Of a stretch of DNA of 13,448 bases, positions 7,034-13,448 are shown in pieces. The position numbers and the translations under genes were made by a program. Positions within the stretch are counted from its first letter, which is position 1. Each line of letters starts with the position of its first letter. The notes beneath the pieces were generated by a model that saw nothing but the letters and a program-made list of their open reading frames with translations, did not search any database and was not told the origin of the DNA. Origin of the DNA: DASZZV01 sp035544835 (GTDB lineage: Bacteria > Acidobacteriota > Thermoanaerobaculia > Gp7-AA8); assembly GCA_035544835.1 (NCBI GenBank), contig DASZZV010000239.1, positions 1 through 13,448 on the forward strand. Reading direction: 5' to 3'.

Positions 7034-10000
7034 CTAAAACGAGTACACCATCCTCGCGTTCACCGCATCAAACGCCGCCCTGAGCTCCGGCCCGGGTTGT
7101 ACCCGAAAGTGCTGATTCACCCGGATCGACAAAGTCCCTTCCCGCACTGGCGATGACGATGCGATCTCGGGCGGTAGATCCCGGAGGTTGACCATCAGCG
7201 GTACCTCACCCGGATTGCTCTCGATGATCTCTCGGAGACGACGCACTTTGTCGTCGTCCACCTCCGCGTACGAAAGCTCCAGCGCAATCTCTTTGACTTT
7301 CCTGTCTCGGATTCCGTCGAGCGGAAGGATCTCGAGGGCATTCAATTCGGGGGTGATTGGAGCGGAGTCGAGCGAGACACCGTCGTAGACGACCGAACCA
7401 CCGAGCTCGGGTGCATCGTTCACCGGAGCCGTATCCATCCGCGGCTCCGAGTGTTCACGATCGCGCAGTACCACCAGCGCGGCGTCAGCCGCTTCCTTCG
7501 CCGAGCGGAGATCGACATCCAGTCGAACTCCTGCTCCCCCATTGTCGTCTTCTTCATCCTCGGGCTTCTCTTTGAAGGTAGGGTTTCCGCCAAAGAGACT
7601 CAGGTTGAACTTGTCGACGTCGGCACCGACCCGTTCCCTTTCCAGTTCGGCTTCGCTCTTCTCCTCTTCTCCGTCAATGGCCTCGTAATAGGAATACTCG
7701 CTGTCCTCAGAGGCGGCCTTGCGGAGACGGGCCCGGTATGAGGTAGCCCCGGCCATGGCCATGTCGCGTTCGGGATGGCCGTATTCGTCGCCCATCTGCT
7801 GCGCCTGCTGTTCCGCGCTGGCCAGCGCGGCGCTGCGGCCTGAGGGAATCCCACCGGTATCTTTGACCGCCGCAGTCAACAGAACGGACACGCCGTTCTC
7901 CAGCCATCTCATGTGCTTCTGGTAAAGATCGCTGAATACGACGACGTCGACGCTGCCGAACTGATCGTCGAGGACGAACTTGGCCATCAACTTCCCCTCA
8001 TTCGGCCCCTTCTTGATCTTCGACTTCTTCATCTGACCGACGATGCCGCCGATGGTGACGACCTCGTCGATGTGTTGGCTCAAAGTCTCGGTCGTGGCGT
8101 TCGAGAACTGAGCGAGATCTTCCTTGTACTTGTTGAGTGGATGGCCGCTGATGTAGAACCCCAGCGTCTCTTTCTCATAACGAAGCTTCTCTTCCTCGGG
8201 CCACTCGTCTTCGACACGTCGCTCGACCCCCCCCAGGGCGTCGGTCTCTCTGGTACGTCGTTGAATGACGGCCGGACCTGCCCCGAACAATGAGGACTGT
8301 CCCTGTTCTTTTTCTTCCTTCGTTTTCGCGGCCTGGTCGGTGGCACGCTCGAGTTGATTGAAGAGCTGCTTGCGGGAATCGGCGAGCGAGTCGAAGCTTC
8401 CCGATTTAATGAGCGCTTCCAGCACCTTCTTGTTGCAGCTGCGCAGGTCGACCCGCTCGCAGAAGCTCAGCAGATCACGGAAGTCGCCGCCATTGCATCG
8501 AGCCTCACGGATACAGTCGATTGCCCCCTCGCCGGCGCCCTTCACCGCTCCGAGACCGAAGCGTATGTTGGAGCCGACCACGGTGAAGCCGAGATCGGAT
8601 TCATTGATGTCCGGCGGCAGCAGCGCGATTCCCATCGCCGAAGCCTCATTGATGAATTTCACGATGTTGTCGGTCTTGTCCATCTCTGACGACAGCAGGG
8701 CAGCCATGAAGTGGCGAGGGTAATGAACCTTCAGCCAGGCCGTCTGGTAAGCGACCAGGGCGTAGGCAACTGAGTGCGACTTGTTGAAGCCATAACGGGC
8801 AAAGGGCTCGATGTAATCGAAGATGGCGCTGGCTTTGGCCTTGTCGTAGCCGTGTGCGACCGCTCCATTCACAAAGCCTTCGCGCTCCTTCTCCATCATC
8901 TCTTTGTTCTTCTTGCCCATGGCCTTCCGGAGAAGGTCGGCCTGTCCCAGTGAGTAGCCGGCGACGGCCTGGGCGATCTGCATGACCTGCTCCTGATAGA
9001 CGATGACCCCGTAAGTCTCTTCCAGGATCTCCTTCATGGCTGGAACGATGTACTTCGCCTTCGACACACCGTTCTTGCGCCTGACGTATTCCTCGACCAT
9101 TCCGGCATCAAGCGCCCCGGGACGGTACAAGGCGTTCAGAGCAGCGAGATCTTCAAAGCGAGTCGGCCGCGACTTCCGCAGCAGGTCGACCATGCCGCCG
9201 GACTCGAACTGAAAAACGCCCTTGGTTCGTCCTTCCTGAAACAGGCGATAGACCTCGGGATCCTCGAGCTCGAGCGTCTCAAAGTCGACCACGGCTCCCG
9301 TCTGGGCATGAATCGACTTGATGGCATCGTCGATGACGGTCAGTGTGCGCAGCCCGAGAAAGTCCATTTTGAGAAGACCCATCTTCTCGACGATGCGCAT
9401 GTCGTACTGCGTGACGACTTCGTCTTTGTTGGTGCGATACAGCGGCACGTAATTGGTGACCGGCTCGGGGGTGATGACGACCCCTGCGGCATGCATGCCG
9501 GCGTGGCGAGAGAGACCCTCGAGGCGAGCGCCGATCTCCACGATCCGCGCAACCTCTTTGTCGTTCTTGATGAGGTCAGCCAGGATCGGCGATGTCTTCG
9601 CGGCATCGGGGAGACTCACGTCGGGTCCGGCCGGAATGGCCTTGGCAATGCGGTCGACGAAAGCGTAGGACTGTCCCAGAACACGCCCGACGTCGCGCAC
9701 GACCGAACGGGCCGCCATTGTTCCAAAGGTGATGATCTGGGCTACGTTGGCCGCACCATACTTTTCACGCACGTACTCGATGACCCTTCCACGGTTGTTC
9801 ATGCAGAAGTCGACGTCGATATCAGGCATGGAAATACGCTCTGGATTCAGGAAACGCTCGAAGAGAAGGTCGTAGTCGAGCGGATCGACGTCGGTGATTC
9901 CCATGGCGTAGGCGACCAGCGAGCCGGCCGCCGAGCCACGACCCGGGCCCACCGGAATCCCGTTGTCCTTCGCATACTTGATGAAATCCCAGACCACCAG

Positions 10001-11074
10001 AAAATAGCCGGGGAATCCCATCTTCTTGATGATCTCGACTTCGCGGTCGAAGCGATCCCAGTATTCCTGCCGCTCGTGCTTCTTCTTGCCGGCCTCGAAT
10101 GCTCCAGCCATGCGGCCCATTCGCTTCTCGAGACCCTCGCGGGCAACCTTCTCGAAGTACGTGGCCGGATCCAGATCCTGAGGGACCGGAAATTTAGGCA
10201 GATGAAGCCCTTTCGGTTCCAGCTTCAGATTGATCCGCTCCGCGATCTTCAGGGTGTTGGCCACGGCCTCCGGATAGCCGGAGAAAATCCGGCTCATCTC
10301 CTCAGGTCCCTTGACGTAGAAATCGTCGGAGTAAAACTTCATCCGCTTTTCATCGCCAAGGGTCTTGCCGGTACCGATGGCGAGGAGGACCTCGTGCGCA
10401 AAAGCGTCTGACTTGTCGAGGTAGTGCGAATCGTTCGTCGCTACCATACGTAGACCGACGTCGTCGGCCAGCCGGGCCATCATCGGAATGATCTTCTGCT
10501 GGTCGGGGATGCCGTGATCCTGGATTTCCAGAAAGAAGTTGTCGGGCCCGAGGATTTCCCGATAGGCCAGAGCGGCGTCGCGGGCTTTGGTCAGATTGCC
10601 ATTGGCGAGTGACTGCGACACTTCACCCTTGAGACACGAAGAGAGGACGATCAGCCCCTCCGAGTGCGCCTTCAGCAACTCCTTGTCGATTCTCGGCTTG
10701 TAGTAGAAGCCCTCGGTGTAGCCGGCGCTGACGAGCTTGATGAGGTTGTGGTAGCCGGCGTCGTTCTGCGCCAGAACGATGAGATGGTTGTTGGAGCCTG
10801 CGTCCGCGGACTGCTCCTCACCTCCCCTGTCAAATACGCCCGACTTGTCGAAACGCGATCCAAAAGCCACGTACATCTCGCAGCCGATGATCGGTTTGAC
10901 GCCCTCTTTCTTCATGGCATCGTGGAACTCGACGGCGCCGAACATGTTTCCGTGATCGGTGATGGCGCAAGCCGGCATGCCGAGCTTTTTCACGCGCGCC
11001 GCGAGGTCTTCGGGGCGGTTCGCCCCGTCGAGAAGAGAGTATTGAGTGTGGAGATGAAGATGGACGAATGACAT
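7034..11074 (-). CDS. dnaE: DNA polymerase III subunit alpha
   Basis: The 1346-residue replicative polymerase starts with a PHP domain (about 1-270) whose predicted metal ligands are all present: H7, H9, D16, H41, E66, H97, C147, D215 and H217. The polymerase domain has GPGRGSAAGS (377-386), the catalytic pair D418 and D420 (PDIDVDF) and the third aspartate D571 (KMDFLGL). A helix-hairpin-helix region, a QSSLF clamp-binding motif (926-930), an OB-fold (about 1003-1070) and a C-terminal domain (about 1240-1346) follow. It is about 180 residues longer than E. coli DnaE. Most of the extra length is an acidic, low-complexity insertion at about 1072-1220 between the OB-fold and the C-terminal domain. 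The ATG is followed at once by the conserved FVHLHLHT start of the PHP domain; no good Shine-Dalgarno is seen. The coiled-coil gene upstream on the same strand is 135 bp away and separated by repeats, so dnaE probably has its own promoter. The frame is intact, with no intein. Confidence 0.98.
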   Translation of the reverse strand: MSFVHLHLHTQYSLLDGANRPEDLAARVKKLGMPACAITDHGNMFGAVEFHDAMKKEGVKPIIGCEMYVAFGSRFDKSGVFDRGGEEQSADAGSNNHLIVLAQNDAGYHNLIKLVSAGYTEGFYYKPRIDKELLKAHSEGLIVLSSCLKGEVSQSLANGNLTKARDAALAYREILGPDNFFLEIQDHGIPDQQKIIPMMARLADDVGLRMVATNDSHYLDKSDAFAHEVLLAIGTGKTLGDEKRMKFYSDDFYVKGPEEMSRIFSGYPEAVANTLKIAERINLKLEPKGLHLPKFPVPQDLDPATYFEKVAREGLEKRMGRMAGAFEAGKKKHERQEYWDRFDREVEIIKKMGFPGYFLVVWDFIKYAKDNGIPVGPGRGSAAGSLVAYAMGITDVDPLDYDLLFERFLNPERISMPDIDVDFCMNNRGRVIEYVREKYGAANVAQIITFGTMAARSVVRDVGRVLGQSYAFVDRIAKAIPAGPDVSLPDAAKTSPILADLIKNDKEVARIVEIGARLEGLSRHAGMHAAGVVITPEPVTNYVPLYRTNKDEVVTQYDMRIVEKMGLLKMDFLGLRTLTVIDDAIKSIHAQTGAVVDFETLELEDPEVYRLFQEGRTKGVFQFESGGMVDLLRKSRPTRFEDLAALNALYRPGALDAGMVEEYVRRKNGVSKAKYIVPAMKEILEETYGVIVYQEQVMQIAQAVAGYSLGQADLLRKAMGKKNKEMMEKEREGFVNGAVAHGYDKAKASAIFDYIEPFARYGFNKSHSVAYALVAYQTAWLKVHYPRHFMAALLSSEMDKTDNIVKFINEASAMGIALLPPDINESDLGFTVVGSNIRFGLGAVKGAGEGAIDCIREARCNGGDFRDLLSFCERVDLRSCNKKVLEALIKSGSFDSLADSRKQLFNQLERATDQAAKTKEEKEQGQSSLFGAGPAVIQRRTRETDALGGVERRVEDEWPEEEKLRYEKETLGFYISGHPLNKYKEDLAQFSNATTETLSQHIDEVVTIGGIVGQMKKSKIKKGPNEGKLMAKFVLDDQFGSVDVVVFSDLYQKHMRWLENGVSVLLTAAVKDTGGIPSGRSAALASAEQQAQQMGDEYGHPERDMAMAGATSYRARLRKAASEDSEYSYYEAIDGEEEKSEAELERERVGADVDKFNLSLFGGNPTFKEKPEDEEDDNGGAGVRLDVDLRSAKEAADAALVVLRDREHSEPRMDTAPVNDAPELGGSVVYDGVSLDSAPITPELNALEILPLDGIRDRKVKEIALELSYAEVDDDKVRRLREIIESNPGEVPLMVNLRDLPPEIASSSPVREGTLSIRVNQHFRVQPGPELRAAFDAVNARMVYSF

Positions 11075-11131
11075 TGTGATCGGGGCCGCCCCAATTTTAT
11101 CATCCGCAACGGGCTGGCGCGTGACGACTAC

Positions 11132-11202
11132 GCGAATTGAAAATTGAAAATTGAAAAATCACGAATCAGAGAGGGGGCGGCGGCAAGAATGCCGTTCGCC
11201 CC
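11132..11202 (+). repeat. Left inverted repeat of the coiled-coil cassette, with hairpin
   Basis: It begins GCGAATTGAAAATTGAAAA, with three tandem 7-bp AATTGAA units, then ATCAC. It ends in a bulged hairpin at 11174-11202: GGGGCG, CGGCA, loop AGAA, TGCCG, CGCCCC. The reverse complement of 11695-11771 shows the same order of blocks: an 18/19 match over the first 19 bases, a TCAC block, a GTCAG-like block, then a GGCGGCA hairpin. For the gene ending at 11210 on the minus strand, the hairpin lies 7 nt past the stop and is followed by T-rich sequence, so it may also act as a terminator. Confidence 0.6.
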
Positions 11203-11209
11203 GCCGCGG

Positions 11210-11629
11210 CTAATGAATGGTAGCTTCCAGGCGTTCGACACGAGCCAGCAGGTCCGAGAGACCTTGCTCCAGAGTTCGTACGCGGCGATCGAGCTCGGCG
11301 TGGGAGAACTTGATCATGGCCTGTGTCTCGGCGAAGCCGCGCCTCAATTCTTCGCGGATGTCTTCGTTCTCGCGGCCGACCTTTTCGTCGAGTTGCGCCA
11401 CAGCTTCCGCGACGACCTGGATTTCGTGTTTGACACTTTCCGTGATCACGTCGAAGTGACGGTGCAGCTCCGCGACGCTGGCGACGCTCGCATCCACCTT
11501 CTTCTCGAGACCGGAGAAGGCATCCACCTTCTTCTCGAGACCGGAGAAGCGACTCTCAAGGCGATCGAAGTGGCCGCGGGTCTCCGCGGCGTTGGCCTCG
11601 AGCAGCCGTTTCAGCTCGTCGTCACTCAT
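11210..11629 (-). CDS. Small coiled-coil protein of unknown function
   Basis: The 139-residue product from the ATG at 11629 is highly charged and helical throughout, with no membrane segment, signal peptide or enzyme motif. It begins MSDDELKRLLEANAAETRGH. Leu, Val, Phe and Ile recur at heptad-like spacing through to the C-terminal LARVERLEATIH, indicating a long coiled coil and likely oligomer. The resemblance is to small hypothetical proteins with an AELDRRVRTLE-like ending that I recall as common in GC-rich bacteria; no function is known to me. A 10-residue unit (FSGLEKKVDA) occurs twice in tandem near residues 35-54. Upstream starts in the same frame exist (TTG at 11671 gives 153 residues), but the ATG begins where the helical sequence begins. 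No Shine-Dalgarno is evident. Codon use is GC-rich at third positions as in neighbouring genes. Inverted repeats flank the gene on both sides. Confidence 0.75.
   Translation of the reverse strand: MSDDELKRLLEANAAETRGHFDRLESRFSGLEKKVDAFSGLEKKVDASVASVAELHRHFDVITESVKHEIQVVAEAVAQLDEKVGRENEDIREELRRGFAETQAMIKFSHAELDRRVRTLEQGLSDLLARVERLEATIH
11491..11550 (-). repeat. 30-bp tandem duplication inside the coiled-coil gene
   Basis: Units 11491-11520 and 11521-11550 are identical except for the last base (29/30). At 30 bp the duplication is in frame and adds 10 residues (FSGLEKKVDA) to the coiled coil. The near-identity points to a recent slippage or duplication event, or an unstable repeat number. Confidence 0.95.
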
Positions 11630-11694
11630 CGATTGAATTCTACTATGTGCGTCGCACTTCGGCAGAAGCAATGCGTGCGAGCAAGCGGCCAGCA

Positions 11695-11771
11695 GGAGGC
11701 GGTATTCTGCCGCCTCCCCCTGTGCGTGTCTCAGCCCTGACTCACCGTGACTTTTTCAACTTTCAATTCGC
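11695..11771 (-). repeat. Right inverted repeat of the coiled-coil cassette, with hairpin
   Basis: Read on the minus strand from 11771, it starts GCGAATTGAAAGTTGAAAA and continues with GTCAC and GAGTCAG. It ends in a perfect 8-bp hairpin at 11695-11717 (GGAGGCGG, loop TATTCTG, CCGCCTCC). This mirrors the left repeat at 11132-11202 in inverted orientation, though the internal spacing has diverged. No target-site duplication outside the two ends is obvious. Confidence 0.6.
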
Positions 11772-11823
11772 CCGGCGAAACCTCACTTCCAGGACTACCG
11801 CTGCAGAACGTTTTCAATAGTAG

Positions 11824-11955
11824 CCTCGCGATCCCGGCCCTGCTCGTGACAATCGCCCCCTGCGCGAGCCGATTGCGCAGTACGGCCCGTTCGTCATGAA
11901 CACGACCGAGGAGCTCGAGCAGACCTTCAACGACTACCGCTCAGGGCGTTTCTAG
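11824..11955 (+). pseudogene. C-terminal remnant of a pirin family gene
   Basis: The frame ending at the TAG 11953-11955 reads RPLREPIAQYGPFVMNT, then TEELEQTFNDYRSGRF. This is the highly characteristic C-terminus of pirin-like cupin proteins (iron-containing, usually 230-300 residues). Reading back in frame, similarity is lost just before RPLREP and an in-frame TAG lies at 11821-11823. An ALLV-like stretch that would fit the expected preceding residues lies in another frame (about 11838-11850), which indicates a frameshift. No start codon, cupin domain or metal-binding histidines are present. The piece is therefore a decayed 3' end. The rest was probably lost when the repeat-flanked cassette to its left (ending about 11771) arrived or rearranged; that cause is inference. 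Confidence 0.85.
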
Positions 11956-11980
11956 GCCGCATTCCTCACAAAGTCTCGTC
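11956..11980 (+). repeat. Post-stop repeat motif, copy 2
   Basis: Directly after the pirin-remnant TAG stop lies a 25-base segment with core CCGCATTCCTCACA. It matches the segment directly after the cyclase stop (6753-6777) at 17 of the first 22 positions, in the same orientation relative to the gene. Its survival after a decayed gene suggests it belonged to the original pirin gene's 3' end. Confidence 0.45.
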
Positions 11981-12013
11981 GCCAGAAAGCGAACAATTCC
12001 CGATCTAGTTACC

Positions 12014-12047
12014 GGGGTCAGACCCCGATCAGCCGGGGTCTGACCCC
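12014..12047. repeat. Perfect palindrome pair with GGGGTCAGACCCC core
   Basis: A 14-bp perfect inverted repeat (12014-12027 and 12034-12047) surrounds the 6-base loop ATCAGC. Each arm is itself a palindrome, GGGGTC-A-GACCCC, so either one large or two small hairpins can form. There is no T-run after it, so it does not look like a classical terminator. It lies about 90 bp past the stop of the PilZ gene. A related core (GGGTCAGGCCCC) sits on the other side of that gene at 13242-13253, so this looks like a dispersed REP-type family. Confidence 0.8.
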
Positions 12048-12138
12048 ACAAGATATCGCCTTCCACTCACAAAATCTTCATTGGCTTTCGAATTCTGGAG
12101 TCGTGGAGCTGACCTCGGATATCTGCCTGATTGGATGG

Positions 12139-13158
12139 TCAACTCGCGCGAGCGGCCCTGCCGGAGTAGCAACGAAGGACGTCTGCGAGAGGAACGCTGC
12201 GGTCGAGATACTCCCATACGGCCACGACACCATCGCGGTGTGCGTGCGAGCTCACCGCGGCGCGGACCGTCTCCTCGCTCAAACTGAATTTCGCACGTGC
12301 GTACCAGCTCTTAGCGAGATCGGGGTGATCTCTGAGCTGTTGAATCGCGTGCTCGATCAAGAATTCGTGTCGTTCATCGAACTTGAGAAACATTGGACTG
12401 GATCGCTGCCGCTCGAGCTCACGTTCCCGCTGCAGCTTGTATTTGACCTCGAGTGAGTGGATGTCGAGGTGAGCAAGTCCCGCCGAGATCAAGCGGCGGA
12501 TCAGTAGCGGGAGCTCCTGCGTGCGCGCAGCAATCACGAGCCCCGCGTCGTAAAGGACGCCGGTGGCACTCTCCGAGTTCCGCTTCACATGACACCACCC
12601 CACCGACGCCGTGACGGAGACCGCCGGCAGCGCCAGCGGTGTCCTGAGCCGCAGCGTGCCCGAGGTACCAGGTCGCAGCGGTGTTGTGTGTGTGAGTCGC
12701 GCGCCACCTACCGAAATGCCGGCGAGCTCCGTGTCGCCGGCCACGGTGAACACCGCGGCAAGGCGAGATTTCAGATTGAATCGATCGTCCCCGCGTCGCT
12801 CCTCAACCGGCACCGCGCGCCGGTTGGTCACAAGCGACTGAATGAAGCGCCCGATCGCCGTATCCGGCGCGAAAGAGATGCCGATCTGCTCTGATTCGTC
12901 ATCGACGTATCGTTGTGTCCAGACTACACGGGCCTCAAAAGTGATCGGCCCGTCCACGGTTTGAAACGTAATTCTCTCACATGCGGAGACCTGGGCATGA
13001 GGTGGTGTTGAGATCCGCGCTCCAATACCGGATAGATCGAGTACCCGGACCTCCGTTTCACAAAAATGGGCAGCAACCGGCGGCCGAAGCCAATATCGCG
13101 TCTCGTGGCGGAGATCGGAATCCATCATGCGACTTTGATCGACGGCGCAATATTTCAT
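12139..13158 (-). CDS. Tandem PilZ-domain protein (c-di-GMP receptor family)
   Basis: The product is 339 residues and soluble. PilZ domain 1 (about 15-110) has both c-di-GMP-binding motifs: RxxxR as R17-R21 (RHETR) and DxSxxG as D41-S43-G46 (DLSGIG). PilZ domain 2 (about 120-225) has RxxxR as R122-R126 (RGDDR), but its second motif reads GISVGG (147-152), with Gly in place of Asp/Asn, so its binding may be weakened. The last 110 residues are helical and charged (KLQRERELERQR near 241-252) and match no domain I recognise; they may be an output or oligomerisation module. A single c-di-GMP-sensing adaptor is inferred, possibly read out with the GGDEF/EAL proteins 6-12 kb away. The ATG at 13158 has only AGGA immediately before it. 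An alternative ATG at 13128 (residue 11) would keep both PilZ domains, so the start is unsure. It stands alone on the minus strand between two palindromes of one family. Confidence 0.87.
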   Translation of the reverse strand: MKYCAVDQSRMMDSDLRHETRYWLRPPVAAHFCETEVRVLDLSGIGARISTPPHAQVSACERITFQTVDGPITFEARVVWTQRYVDDESEQIGISFAPDTAIGRFIQSLVTNRRAVPVEERRGDDRFNLKSRLAAVFTVAGDTELAGISVGGARLTHTTPLRPGTSGTLRLRTPLALPAVSVTASVGWCHVKRNSESATGVLYDAGLVIAARTQELPLLIRRLISAGLAHLDIHSLEVKYKLQRERELERQRSSPMFLKFDERHEFLIEHAIQQLRDHPDLAKSWYARAKFSLSEETVRAAVSSHAHRDGVVAVWEYLDRSVPLADVLRCYSGRAARAS

Positions 13159-13237
13159 ATCCTAACGCACTGCAATGCTTGATCCATCTCACTGATCAGA
13201 CCAGGTTCCGTCGAAGCCTTCTCATCGCCGGGAATCG

Positions 13238-13258
13238 AAGAGGGTCAGGCCCCCTCTT
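13238..13258. repeat. Hairpin with GGGTCAGGCCCC core
   Basis: A 7-bp perfect stem (AAGAGGG / CCCTCTT) surrounds the loop TCAGGCC; further outward ATCGA pairs with TCGAT across a small bulge. The core GGGTCAGGCCCC differs at one base from GGGTCAGACCCC at 12015-12026, which links the two as copies of one repeat family. It lies between the 3' end of the right-edge gene (stop at 13335) and the start of the PilZ gene (13158), so it could also separate their transcription. Confidence 0.6.
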
Positions 13259-13334
13259 GTTCGATCGGATGAGGTGCGGATCGTGAAGGGATAAGGGCGC
13301 GGATGAGATGCCGTACGGTCCCGAGCGGCTTCCC

Positions 13335-13448
13335 TCAATGGGCGCGATACCGGATCTCCACGGTTGCGGAGCGACCCTTGGTGTTGGATTCAAGTCCTGA
13401 TTGCGCCGCGGCTGGGTGCTGCGCGGAGAGGTCGAGCAGCTCGAGGCC
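13335..13448 (-). CDS. Unidentified protein, C-terminal end only
   Basis: An open minus-strand frame enters from the right edge and ends at TGA (13335-13337). It gives 37 residues beginning GLELLDLSAQHP and ending SATVEIRYRAH. GC-rich third positions (GGC, CTC, GAG, CTG, CTC, GAC) match the coding style of the neighbouring genes. The plus-strand frames here are interrupted by stops or lack this bias. The alternating VEIRYR ending looks like a closing beta strand, but I do not recognise the family. The start and most of the gene lie outside the window. Confidence 0.5.
   Translation of the reverse strand, partial: GLELLDLSAQHPAAAQSGLESNTKGRSATVEIRYRAH

Noticed and set aside
9308..10411. Plus-strand open frame of 367 codons inside dnaE
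   Set aside because: It is antisense to conserved polymerase motifs; its His/Asp/Val-rich composition is typical of a shadow frame and no family is recognisable.
7034..11074. Possible intein or split site in the over-long DnaE
   Set aside because: The extra length lies in an acidic linker outside the active site, and no intein block motifs (Cys start, HN-Cys/Ser end) are seen.
11491..11550. Possible CRISPR-like direct repeats
   Set aside because: The two 30-bp units are adjacent with no spacer and lie in frame inside a coding sequence.
13196..13393. Minus-strand frame of 65 codons near the right edge
   Set aside because: It is Pro/Arg/Ser-rich without a family, crosses the hairpin at 13238-13258 and overlaps the better-supported C-terminal fragment in another frame.

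Overview
The window is 13.4 kb of GC-rich bacterial chromosome that is mostly protein-coding. It has no rRNA, tRNA, CRISPR array or complete transposase gene that I can see. The mix of genes (a long DnaE with a metal-complete PHP domain, PAS/GAF/GGDEF/EAL signalling proteins, a two-PilZ protein, several intergenic palindrome families) suggests a free-living Gram-negative-type bacterium of a lineage such as Acidobacteriota or a delta-proteobacterial group. That placement is a low-confidence guess, because no single gene fixes the phylum.

Layout. (1) Positions 1-108, minus strand: the first 36 codons of a PLP-dependent Cys/Met-metabolism (trans-sulfuration) enzyme, divergent from what follows. 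(2) Positions 186-6752, plus strand: a signalling block. It holds a REC-degenerate GGDEF-EAL response regulator, a site-2-protease-type membrane metalloprotease overlapping it by 4 nt, a 1098-residue PAS-GAF-PAS-PAS-PAS-GGDEF-EAL protein, and a small class III nucleotide cyclase. (3) Positions 6753-7033: a convergent intergenic region with a 188-bp REPIN-like inverted-repeat element. (4) Positions 7034-11074, minus strand: dnaE, with an unusual acidic insertion. (5) Positions 11131-11771: a small coiled-coil gene bracketed by diverged inverted repeats, looking like a cassette. (6) Positions 11824-12047: the frame-disrupted tail of a pirin gene and a palindrome pair. (7) Positions 12139-13158, minus strand: a protein with two PilZ domains. 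(8) Positions 13335-13448, minus strand: the C-terminal end of an unidentified protein.

How the genes fit together. The recurring theme is nucleotide second messengers. There is a probable c-di-GMP phosphodiesterase under phospho-receiver control, a bifunctional-type c-di-GMP synthase/phosphodiesterase with many sensor domains, a cyclase predicted to make cAMP, and a PilZ protein of the c-di-GMP receptor family. The membrane protease is translationally coupled to the response regulator, suggesting a link between regulated intramembrane proteolysis and c-di-GMP turnover. DnaE is a housekeeping gene that happens to sit between these parts.

The points most worth a second look are the coiled-coil cassette flanked by inverted repeats, the acidic DnaE insertion carrying a second clamp-motif look-alike, the receiver-EAL/protease coupling, and the three separate families of intergenic palindromes or repeats.
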